34,715 nt of DNA. Origin: a virus. A program made the translations under genes and the position numbers. The DNA lies in the IMG/VR virus record IMGVR_UViG_3300021956_000007, positions 1 to 34,715 of that record; one strand, written 5' to 3'. The notes beneath the pieces are model-generated. The model ran no database searches and had not been told where the DNA came from. It was given only the letters and a program-made list of their open reading frames with translations. This document shows positions 5,560 through 12,205 of this stretch, piece by piece. Position 1 is the first letter of the stretch; each line of letters opens with the position of its first letter.

Positions 5560-5708
5560 GCGAAAAGATTGATCTAAACCCGTATGAGACTGAAGTACGG
5601 AATAGAACCATTGAGGAGATTGCCCGAGCAATTGAGCAATTTAAGGCTTTTGGGCCAAATACATTGGCTAGTTTTGCTGTGTTTATAAGGAGCATGAAAC
5701 GTGAGTGA
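5556..5708 (+). CDS. 50-residue small protein, unknown
   Basis: A short frame starting MSEKIDLNPYETEVRNRTIEE, predicted helical, ending in a basic FIRSMKRE tail. A strong AAAGGAGG lies upstream of the ATG, which overlaps the RusA stop (ATGA). The AAGGAG needed by the next gene is inside its last codons. No family is recognised. Confidence 0.7.
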   Translation: MSEKIDLNPYETEVRNRTIEEIARAIEQFKAFGPNTLASFAVFIRSMKRE

Positions 5709-5796
5709 TTGGCCTTTTCCACCATTTCCCCGACCCGCTGAACCAGCACAAGACATTCCGTTTGGTCTTGATGACTTTGAGGACGCGCCGCTATGA
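5701..5796 (+). CDS. 31-residue GTG-start mini-protein
   Basis: The start is GTG 5701, preceded by AAGGAG at 8 bases. The protein is Pro-rich at the front (WPFPPFPRPAEPA) and acidic at the end (FGLDDFEDAPL). It overlaps the upstream gene by 8 bases and the downstream start by ATGA, so ribosomes would pass straight through. The short Pro-rich plus acidic-hydrophobic design suggests a binding peptide rather than an enzyme. No known family. A non-coding spacer is the alternative, but the perfect start and stop coupling argues for translation. Confidence 0.55.
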   Translation: MSDWPFPPFPRPAEPAQDIPFGLDDFEDAPL

Positions 5797-6185
5797 ACGA
5801 ACAACAATCAGCAATGCTGGACTATCTAGCGCGTGAAGCAATGAAGTCTTTGCTTGCTTCTCCTGTGCCGCTTCCCATTTGGCAAGTTCCAAAAAAATCG
5901 TATGAAATTGCGGCATCCATGTTGGAAGAACGAAAACAAATGCTTGAACATTTTGCTAAAAAAGAAGAATGCAAAACATTGTTGTATGACTGGATGATTA
6001 AAGATGGGTTGCTGACAATTAGATCGTTGAATTGTTTGCGTGCTGAAGGAATTGAATACGCTGAAGAACTTGCAAAATGCACAGAACGACAACTTCTTAA
6101 ATTCCCAAATCTTGGTCGCAAATCAATCAATGAAATTAAAGAAGCCATGCGGGTAAAAGGCTTTAGTCTGAAGGAGCCAACATGA
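5793..6185 (+). CDS. Protein with RNA polymerase alpha-subunit C-terminal-like domain
   Basis: A 130-residue protein. Residues about 73-126 align closely with the bacterial RpoA C-terminal domain: LTIRSLNCLRAEGI (74-87), a helical ELAKCTERQLLKFPNLG stretch, and GRKSINEIKEAM (108-119). The residues that touch DNA in E. coli alpha-CTD are all present: Arg265, Asn268, Cys269, Gly296, Lys298, Ser299 and Glu302 correspond to R77, N80, C81, G108, K110, S111 and E114. The first 70 residues are helical and unlike the alpha N-terminal domain, so it is not a polymerase subunit. It may bind UP-element DNA or contact sigma or activators to redirect host transcription. ATGA overlaps at both ends place it mid-operon. 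Confidence 0.85.
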   Translation: MNEQQSAMLDYLAREAMKSLLASPVPLPIWQVPKKSYEIAASMLEERKQMLEHFAKKEECKTLLYDWMIKDGLLTIRSLNCLRAEGIEYAEELAKCTERQLLKFPNLGRKSINEIKEAMRVKGFSLKEPT

Positions 6186-6319
6186 ATGACGAAATTGAAG
6201 AATTGAAAGCATTGGTTTGGTGGGAAAAGAAACGCCTTTATCGTTTAATTGGTGCTCCTGATTGCCGCGACCCAGACCATCCTGGTTGCGAAAGATGTAA
6301 TGAGGAGGATGACGAATGA
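6182..6319 (+). CDS. 45-residue protein with Cys/His cluster
   Basis: A short frame, MNDEIEELKALVWWEKKRL..., with C28, H33, C36 and C39 in CRDPDHPGCERC, a plausible single zinc-binding knuckle, and an acidic end NEEDDE. It begins at the ATGA overlap with the alpha-CTD-like gene and ends at an ATGA overlap with the next gene. A GAGGAGGA stretch in its tail serves as ribosome site for the downstream gene. Function unknown; being adjacent to the alpha-CTD-like protein could hint at a shared role. Confidence 0.65.
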   Translation: MNDEIEELKALVWWEKKRLYRLIGAPDCRDPDHPGCERCNEEDDE

Positions 6320-6909
6320 GCATAGAAGCAATGAAACAGGCGCTGGAGGCGTTGGAAATATTAGCCCGTTACGAAAATCCTGAAACCAGGATTCAAGTCA
6401 GAAAGCCTAAAGACGGTGGCCCAATAGTGACCATGTATCCCCATAAAGTTGCGTCAGATGCGGCTCAATCCCTACGCCAAGCCATAGAGCAGGCTGAGAA
6501 GCAAAAGCCGTTTGGGTATTTTCAATACTCCATGCACATTGATGCGTGGGTTCAAAACCGCGACAGTAACAAAGGCGTTGCCTTCTACACCACCCCACAA
6601 TCACAGCAGGCTGAAAAGCGGGAGCCGGTGGCGCATCAAGATTGGTGTATCGGTGGGGATAAAGGGCCGTGTAATTGCCAGCCACAACCACAGCGTGAAT
6701 GGGTTGATGTTGAATGCCCGTTGTGCGGAGAGATGGCAGTTGCACACACGCACCCTGTGTTGAACAAACGTAAATGGGTTGGGTTGACGGATGAGGAGAT
6801 TGCTTTGGTGTGCGCTGAATGCGCGGCATCTGCCCACAATTGGAATGACATTAGTTTTGCCCGCGCCATCGAAGCCAAGCTGCGCGAGAAGAACGGGGGT
6901 GCGGCATGA
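6316..6909 (+). CDS. Phage accessory protein with two zinc-like Cys pairs
   Basis: A 197-residue protein of a mosaic type common in early accessory regions. It starts MSIEAMKQALEALEILARY, has AAQSLRQAIEQAEKQ in the middle and ends with SFARAIEAKLREKNG. In the centre, DWCIGGDKGPCNC and VECPLCGEMAVAHTH, with a later VCAEC pair, could bind metal. GLTDEEIALVCAECAAS resembles the closing module of many such proteins. The function of the type is unknown. It is coupled to both neighbours by ATGA overlaps. Confidence 0.8.
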   Translation: MSIEAMKQALEALEILARYENPETRIQVRKPKDGGPIVTMYPHKVASDAAQSLRQAIEQAEKQKPFGYFQYSMHIDAWVQNRDSNKGVAFYTTPQSQQAEKREPVAHQDWCIGGDKGPCNCQPQPQREWVDVECPLCGEMAVAHTHPVLNKRKWVGLTDEEIALVCAECAASAHNWNDISFARAIEAKLREKNGGAA

Positions 6910-7235
6910 CTCCCGAAAAAGCCGCAGAATCCATCCGAGAGAAAGCGCCTAGGTTTGGTCAAGCAAAGGGGCGTAGGACGTACCTAGAGGAGTACAGGCG
7001 CGTTCAGAAAGCCATTTTGATGAAGGATGCGCTTACCAAAGGCATCGAGGCAGCAAACGCCCAGGAGCGTGAAGCCTTGTGCGACCCTGAATACAAAAAG
7101 TTATTGGATGAAATCAAGGAGGCTGTTGAGGTTGAGGAAACGCTTAAATGGGAACTAGAAAGCCACCGGCTAGACATTGAGATTTGGCGCACCCGTCAAG
7201 CAAGCGCAAGGCTACAGATAAAGTCCCACGAATGA
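6906..7235 (+). CDS. Coiled-coil phage protein, unknown
   Basis: A 109-residue Lys/Glu-rich protein, MTPEKAAESIREKAPRFGQAKGRR..., with long predicted helices from about residue 25 (YLEEYRRVQKAILMK) to 105, probably a coiled coil. Proteins with the same run (CDPEYKKLLD, then AVEVEETLKWELESHRLDIEIWRT) occur in phage early regions and have no known job. It shares ATGA overlaps with both neighbours. Confidence 0.8.
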   Translation: MTPEKAAESIREKAPRFGQAKGRRTYLEEYRRVQKAILMKDALTKGIEAANAQEREALCDPEYKKLLDEIKEAVEVEETLKWELESHRLDIEIWRTRQASARLQIKSHE

Positions 7236-7591
7236 AATTCCCCAAAACCCAATACGTCAGGAGCAAGAAACTCCTTAAATTGGTGGCAAGTCTGGATTGC
7301 CAATGGTGCGGGTCAGGCCAGCAAGTCCAGGCGGCACACAGCAATTGGGGTGGTGGGAAGGGGCGGGGCATAAAGGCAAGCGACAACGAAATAGCCGCGC
7401 TTTGCTTCTGGTGTCACTACCAAATTGACCAGGGTAAAGAGTTGTCCAAAGAGGAGCGAAAAAACAGGTGGGAACAGGCCCACCTAAAAACTCTCCAGAG
7501 TTTGGCAACTGCCGGGTTGTGGCCCGAGGAGATTCCGTTTACGGATCAATACTTACGCATATTGGGCAACGGGGCTGCTGCTTGCGATTGA
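7232..7591 (+). CDS. HNH-type nuclease-like protein
   Basis: A 119-residue protein. C23-x2-C26 (DCQWC), H36 in QAAHSN, then GKGRGIKASDNEIAALCFWCH with C58-x2-C61 and H62 form the pattern of a zinc-stabilised HNH/treble-clef nuclease, like the phage recombination nucleases with an AHSN motif. It likely nicks or processes DNA. The ATG at 7232 overlaps the previous stop; a TTG at 7184 in frame is less likely. Its last 46 bases overlap a convergent minus-strand gene, marking the end of the rightward operon. No terminator is obvious. Confidence 0.75.
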   Translation: MKFPKTQYVRSKKLLKLVASLDCQWCGSGQQVQAAHSNWGGGKGRGIKASDNEIAALCFWCHYQIDQGKELSKEERKNRWEQAHLKTLQSLATAGLWPEEIPFTDQYLRILGNGAAACD

Positions 7592-7770
7592 GCCTCGTGC
7601 GAACGGTGCATGGGGTGAGCGTGCGCCATGTCAGTTTTTTCGTGCTCTTTCAGTTCTTTTTCCAGAGCAGCAATTTTACGGGCTTCCTTGCGATAATCGC
7701 GCTCAATTACATACTCTTTGGGCTCGTCATTACGGGCCTTGGCGCGTGCAATAGTCATTTTGGTTGCCAT
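7546..7770 (-). CDS. Small charged protein at the end of the late operon
   Basis: A 74-residue protein, MATKMTIARAKARNDEPKE..., rich in Lys, Glu and Ala with a helical segment KEARKIAALEKELKEHEK, and a His/Met-rich tail. It follows the endolysin by a 2-base gap and runs into the end of the convergent HNH-like gene. AAGGAG lies upstream. Function unknown. Confidence 0.65.
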   Translation of the reverse strand: MATKMTIARAKARNDEPKEYVIERDYRKEARKIAALEKELKEHEKTDMAHAHPMHRSHEAQSQAAAPLPNMRKY

Positions 7771-7772
7771 GA

Positions 7773-8204
7773 TTACTCCTTGTAAATACGGGTTCCGGTT
7801 TTGTCAATGATAAGGGCTTGTCGGCGTGGAGTGTCAGTAATTGTGTTGGGAACAGAAATATGTGTCCAACGGTCAAATTCCCGAATGATTTGGTCGTAAG
7901 CAATCCCAGAGGCAATTACAGCCTTGACCACCTCATCTGGGGTCATGCCGGGAACCCGAATGTCAGCAGCGCAGCCGATACGATGCTGAGAAGTATCTTT
8001 AGACCCCACAGCATCATTGACTTGCTTACAGCGGAATGCTGAATTGACCATGATGGGTTTTCCATCAAGTACGGTTTTGACCTGCTCAAGAAACTCTGCC
8101 AGCCGTTTAAGGTTATTTTTCTCTGCGTCATTAGGGGTGTTGTCAAACTCACGGTGATCCGTATGCGTCAGTTCTTCTAGGGTGAAATGAGGAGAAAGGT
8201 TCAC
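7773..8204 (-). CDS. Endolysin, M15-family peptidase
   Basis: A 143-residue zinc peptidase of the M15A type that cuts peptidoglycan stem peptides at lysis. Motifs: FTLEELTHTDHR near the start, MVNSAFRCKQVNDAVGS (52-68), SQHRIGCAADI (72-82) giving zinc ligands His74 and Asp81, and DRWTHIS (111-117) giving His115; Glu109 is a likely catalytic base. There is no signal peptide, so export depends on the holin. It overlaps the holin gene by 4 bases. Confidence 0.93.
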   Translation of the reverse strand: MNLSPHFTLEELTHTDHREFDNTPNDAEKNNLKRLAEFLEQVKTVLDGKPIMVNSAFRCKQVNDAVGSKDTSQHRIGCAADIRVPGMTPDEVVKAVIASGIAYDQIIREFDRWTHISVPNTITDTPRRQALIIDKTGTRIYKE

Positions 8205-8608
8205 TTTTTGCCCTTCATATCAATGATTTTCTCAAGCGTGCGCCCACCAAAGTAAAACGACATGATGAGCATCCCCCATTGTCCCAGAAGCTGGACATAG
8301 GATTCATTGGTATCCATCCCAAAAGCAGACATCAGGGCAAAAGTGAAATACCCCGCCAGAATCGCTATAAGGGTCATAGGACGGATATTTTTGGACAGCC
8401 AAGAGTCACTGCCCATGTCGGCTTTGAGGCGTTCTGTGAGGTTGTTTTGCTCAATCTCAAATAGCTTAGAGTCGTTTGCCATCCGAGCCAACTCACCATC
8501 CTGGGCTAGTTTGGCAAGTTCTAATTGCGCTTTTGCTTTTGCTTCTGGGTCAGGAATTAGCTTGTCAATTAACTTGCCACCAACGTTTAGCAAAGCATCT
8601 AACATCAT
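8201..8608 (-). CDS. Holin, 3TM/GTA-type, putative
   Basis: A 135-residue protein. The N-terminal amphipathic part includes IPDPEAKAKAQLELAKLAQ, typical of the phage/gene-transfer-agent holin family; it is followed by two clear membrane segments, MTLIAILAGYFTFALMSAFG (about 78-97) and LLGQWGMLIMSFYFGGRT (about 106-123), and a basic end. It should form membrane lesions that release the endolysin. Overlaps of 4 bases on both sides. Two adjacent Met codons make the start uncertain by one. Confidence 0.85.
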   Translation of the reverse strand: MMLDALLNVGGKLIDKLIPDPEAKAKAQLELAKLAQDGELARMANDSKLFEIEQNNLTERLKADMGSDSWLSKNIRPMTLIAILAGYFTFALMSAFGMDTNESYVQLLGQWGMLIMSFYFGGRTLEKIIDMKGKK

Positions 8609-8874
8609 TTTTTCCCCATCTTTTCACGTTCTTCAAGCAACTGAACTTTGACTTGTAGCTGGTGAATGTCTCGGTAGATTTCTTCCTTTAGCGAATGACG
8701 CCTTTCAGCAGAGATAGGGCTATCTGTTGGCACACCTTCTTTGGTAATCAAAGCAGGCATACTTCCCTCGATCTTGGTTAACCGCAAGGAAAAGTCAGAT
8801 ACCTGGCCTAAAAGCCAGGCAAGAGAAGCCACAATGACCGGGATAACTGCTTTTAGAACATCTGACCAATTCAT
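8605..8874 (-). CDS. Small membrane-anchored coiled-coil protein, lysis region
   Basis: An 89-residue protein with one N-terminal membrane segment (VLKAVIPVIVASLAWLLG, 6-23) and a C-terminal helical region LKEEIYRDIHQLQVKVQLLEE. This shape fits an inner-membrane spanin-like or holin-partner protein, but no matching outer-membrane lipoprotein is visible. It is coupled to both neighbours. Confidence 0.75.
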   Translation of the reverse strand: MNWSDVLKAVIPVIVASLAWLLGQVSDFSLRLTKIEGSMPALITKEGVPTDSPISAERRHSLKEEIYRDIHQLQVKVQLLEEREKMGKK

Positions 8875-9026
8875 TTCTCTGCCTTTTTGTTGATAAGTTC
8901 AAACAGGGTTTTGACCTTCTCCTCCAAAACAGCAACACGCAAATCAAGTTTTGATAGAACAATGATGAGCGTAATGATTGCCAGCAACATAGGCCAGCCT
9001 TTGGCAAGAATGTCAAATAAGTCCAT
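8871..9026 (-). CDS. 51-residue membrane protein, lysis region
   Basis: A short frame: MDLFDILAKGWPMLLAIITL then LIIVLSKLD forms one membrane segment, followed by a heptad-like helix VAVLEEKVKTLFELINKK. It starts at a TGATG overlap with the upstream gene and ends in an ATGA overlap with the next. It is a likely member of the lysis cassette; the precise role is unknown. Confidence 0.7.
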   Translation of the reverse strand: MDLFDILAKGWPMLLAIITLIIVLSKLDLRVAVLEEKVKTLFELINKKAEK

Positions 9027-9247
9027 CACTTATCTGCCTTGTGGTCTAGCTTGGCAAAGATTTGTTTACAGATGTCTTTTAACTCATCTATGTCCCGATG
9101 GTAATCTTCCTTGGTGACATAAACATGAGGCATGGCACGAACATCCGTGTCTAGCCGTTCAATAGCCTTGGTGATACTGTTGAGCATCCACCCGCCAAAG
9201 AAAGCCGCAATCCCAACAATAATATTGAAGATGTATTGCGTTTCCAT
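9026..9247 (-). CDS. Small membrane-anchored helical protein, lysis region
   Basis: A 73-residue protein: N-terminal membrane segment IIVGIAAFFGGWMLNSI (9-25), then a soluble charged region with YVTKEDYHRDIDELKDICKQ. It is similar in plan to the next two genes (anchor plus helix), so the cassette holds three one-pass proteins before the holin. Role unknown; possibly an antiholin or spanin function. Confidence 0.75.
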   Translation of the reverse strand: METQYIFNIIVGIAAFFGGWMLNSITKAIERLDTDVRAMPHVYVTKEDYHRDIDELKDICKQIFAKLDHKADK

Positions 9248-9248
9248 T

Positions 9249-9791
9249 TTAGGTTTTCATTATGTAGGCGAGGGAATAGTACAAAGGCAGGTTCGTACCG
9301 CCAGAACCAGCCACAGAGGACGTAAATCCACCCGTATTGCCAACAGCATAAGTATTACCCGCCCCAACCACAAACCGATCACGCAGATCAGGAGTGCCGT
9401 TGCTGCCGTTACAGATCACATAACCCGCCGGGATTGAGCCGATAGACCCAGACCACATGATGATTGCCCCTGACGGAACAGTCGTGCCGGCGGCAGAGTT
9501 TGACGGGATTGGGTAAATGTTGTCCAGCGTCTGGATGGTTACAAACGTAGAAGTCTGAAGCACAAACTTATACGAATACCCAGACGTTAACCATATCTCC
9601 TGGGGAGGTCGTCCATCCGTCCCCAGAATGATTGGGTTGGTGTTGGCAATAGTTCCAGATGAGTCCGTGTAGGTGGTAATCGGAGTCGTAGAACCGGCTT
9701 GGTAGGTGTATAACAAACCACCCGCCAAAGGTAGTCCAGTAGTGGTGAAGAATTGGAATCCGTTACCAATTGGGGAAAGGAGGTATGCCAT
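9249..9791 (-). CDS. Tail fibre protein with phage collar domain
   Basis: A 180-residue protein. The N-terminal region (GSTTPITTYTDSSGTIANT, TDGRPPQEIWL; residues 33-68) matches the base domain of many short phage fibres. Residues about 106-150 form a collar-type domain, GAIIMWSGSIGSIPAGYVIC and TPDLRDRFVVGAG. It likely sits at the receptor-facing part of the tail. GGAG lies upstream. It is followed by the lysis genes and preceded by the ejection proteins. Confidence 0.85.
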   Translation of the reverse strand: MAYLLSPIGNGFQFFTTTGLPLAGGLLYTYQAGSTTPITTYTDSSGTIANTNPIILGTDGRPPQEIWLTSGYSYKFVLQTSTFVTIQTLDNIYPIPSNSAAGTTVPSGAIIMWSGSIGSIPAGYVICNGSNGTPDLRDRFVVGAGNTYAVGNTGGFTSSVAGSGGTNLPLYYSLAYIMKT

Positions 9792-9793
9792 TG

Positions 9794-12205
9794 TTAGTCC
9801 TTGTTAGCCATTCCGCGCAGATCAATTCTCACGGGGTTTGGGGTTGCGTTCAAATCTTTGGTTAGGCCACCATAAGGATTTACGGCTTCCCGAGCAAATC
9901 CTTCTTTGTTCATCTTCTGCATCCACTGTTTTCCAGCAGAAACGGGGATTAAAGATGCGCCACTTGTTGCCGCAGCTAATTTTGCTTCAGCCGCACTCAA
10001 AAGACCTTGTTTAGCCATTTCAGCAAGTTGAGAACTAAAGGTGTTTGAATAGTTAAACGTGCCCGATTTCGGCATTCCAACCTTGCTAGAAAGCGCAGCA
10101 ATCTCCATCAGGTCTTGCATAGCCTGTGGCCCTAACGCCTCCTGCAAGCGCCCCTTGTTGTCAACAATGTAGTTGGCCAGGGTCTTAGGATTGAGGTCTG
10201 GAATGTCCGTAGCAAGGCCAGCCTTACGCATTGCCTGGCGCAATTCACCAGCAATCATTGCTTGCATTGCCACCGGATCATCAGCAATCTCAGCCTTCAT
10301 TCTGCGGATTGCTTCAGGCGTTGCCTTTGTGACAAACTTGTCGTGGAACTTTTCTGCATTCAGGCTTTCACCCTGGGCGGCAACATCATCAAGACTTCCC
10401 GCCTCTTTGACAGCCGCGCGGTATGCAGGGTTAGCCTTTAATATTTCTTGGCGCTCACGGTTCAATGCCCTAGCGTTGTCAGCCAATGCCTTGAGTTGCA
10501 TAGCCTGGGGACTACCACCTTGTTCGCCAAAGATGGGGAGTTTTTCTAACTGGTCACGCACAATGTAAGCAGCCGCCCGAGCGTTGCCGTTTGCACTAGA
10601 CCGCATCTCATTGGCTAGGTTGGTACGCAGTGCCTCATACGCCTCAAACGTGGGATTAGCGTAAAAGTCTTTTAGGTCGCCAGCAATAGATGCAGACAGG
10701 TGATTGGTCTTGAGATTCTTAGTCAACTCTGATTTGATGCTGGAATCTAGCGTTTGCACATCAATCGGGAACTGACCGCCATTGGCATCTTGTAATGCTT
10801 TATAGGCATTAGAGATTGCGTCTGTGCGAACTTTATCTTTAGCTGCCAAAGCGTTGATCTGAGCCTGTCCGATTGCGCTTGGATCAGTCTCAAAAATCTC
10901 AGGAGCATTCTTGCGGATCGTGTTCTCAAATGCCGCTTTGAATTGTTTGGGTTGCTCGTTAAAGTGTTCGCCAAGCGTAGACGTTTCTCCACGCTTGTTC
11001 CACTCTTGAGAGTACAGGCTTGTGTCGCCAGTACGCTGACCACGCGACAAATTGATGCCGTGTTTTTCTTCAAGTGATCGAGTCTCAAGCGCAGGAAGAT
11101 CAACGGCTCTTGGATTGAGCGTTTTGACATGGGCTTGCAACTCGGGAGAAGCCTGAGAAACAGCGGCCTCTATGTTGCCTCTAAGCACGTTTTCAGGCAT
11201 AGCAGCAGCAGAACCCATGCTAGTCATGCCTGGGGCAGCACCGGGTTGCGCTCCCGCTTGTGCTTGACGTTGTGCAAATTGATTTTCTAATTGAGAGCGA
11301 ACATTTCGCATCTCTTTAATTTGACCTGGAATTTTTGCAAGAGTAGGACTGGCGGCAACCAATGCCGTACCCATCATGTTCTCAACGTCAGAAACAGGAA
11401 TGCCAAGTTTTTCAGAAATCCATGCCGCACCTTTACTAGCATTCTGCCCAACAAATTCCATAATTTGTCGTGATGCTTCTCCTTTGTAAGCAGGGCTTTC
11501 AGTAATGCCCAAAGCCTTACCAAACGGGCTTTCAGTTGCGCTGACAACCTTTTGTTGCAATGCAGCAGCTTCCTCTGGGCTTTTCTGCATAGCCCGAGCG
11601 CCAGCATAAGTTAGAGGGCCAGCAACGCCGGGGATGATTCCCCCAATCGTTACGTCTGCCAAACTAGCCAACCCTTGACCAAGTTGACCAAGCGTAGAAG
11701 GCTGTTCAGGTGCGCGTTGAATGGTTGGTTTCTTAGCAGACGGAAAGCCCACGAAAGGCTTGCTTAAATCTTCTGCCTTAACACCTTGCTGTTCTTCTGT
11801 TGGAGGTGCGCCAGAAAAGAAAGAGGACAAACTTCCACTCGTTTGCTCACCAGGCATGGCCACCGCATGAACTGGATCACGTTTGCCCAACGGACGATGG
11901 ATGCCAAACTGATTCAGGAATGATTCAGGAACAGATGCCGGTATGTCTGCCGCAGATTCATGAAACGTCTGTTTGCCAGGAAAGTCAGCAGGGTTAAGGG
12001 GCATATAAACACCCGGTTTGCCTTGCTTAAAAGCGTCATACAGGCGCTGTTGCTCATCTCGGGTGCGAGCCTGACTTGTGATGGGCAAATCCTTGCCAAA
12101 CTGTTCTTTGTAAGCAGTTTTAGCCTTTTCAAGTCGAGAACCAAAGTCGCTGGTCGGTTCTTTCTCTGTAGATGCGCCAACAAAGAAGTCAGAAAGAGCG
12201 CCCAT
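9794..12205 (-). CDS. Large internal/ejection protein with N-terminal M15-like peptidase domain
   Basis: An 803-residue protein. Residues about 24-116 resemble an M15 (VanY-type) peptidase: ITSQARTRDEQQRLYDAF (42-59), FHESAADI (81-88) and DPVHAVAM (110-117), offering His82, Asp87 and His113 as metal ligands. The rest is helical and Ala-rich with a Gln/Ala/Gly linker near 312-330, typical of virion proteins ejected with DNA. It may open the cell wall during genome entry. The usual HxxGxAxD spacing is shortened, so activity is uncertain. TAATG overlap with the upstream gene. Confidence 0.75.
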   Translation of the reverse strand: MGALSDFFVGASTEKEPTSDFGSRLEKAKTAYKEQFGKDLPITSQARTRDEQQRLYDAFKQGKPGVYMPLNPADFPGKQTFHESAADIPASVPESFLNQFGIHRPLGKRDPVHAVAMPGEQTSGSLSSFFSGAPPTEEQQGVKAEDLSKPFVGFPSAKKPTIQRAPEQPSTLGQLGQGLASLADVTIGGIIPGVAGPLTYAGARAMQKSPEEAAALQQKVVSATESPFGKALGITESPAYKGEASRQIMEFVGQNASKGAAWISEKLGIPVSDVENMMGTALVAASPTLAKIPGQIKEMRNVRSQLENQFAQRQAQAGAQPGAAPGMTSMGSAAAMPENVLRGNIEAAVSQASPELQAHVKTLNPRAVDLPALETRSLEEKHGINLSRGQRTGDTSLYSQEWNKRGETSTLGEHFNEQPKQFKAAFENTIRKNAPEIFETDPSAIGQAQINALAAKDKVRTDAISNAYKALQDANGGQFPIDVQTLDSSIKSELTKNLKTNHLSASIAGDLKDFYANPTFEAYEALRTNLANEMRSSANGNARAAAYIVRDQLEKLPIFGEQGGSPQAMQLKALADNARALNRERQEILKANPAYRAAVKEAGSLDDVAAQGESLNAEKFHDKFVTKATPEAIRRMKAEIADDPVAMQAMIAGELRQAMRKAGLATDIPDLNPKTLANYIVDNKGRLQEALGPQAMQDLMEIAALSSKVGMPKSGTFNYSNTFSSQLAEMAKQGLLSAAEAKLAAATSGASLIPVSAGKQWMQKMNKEGFAREAVNPYGGLTKDLNATPNPVRIDLRGMANKD

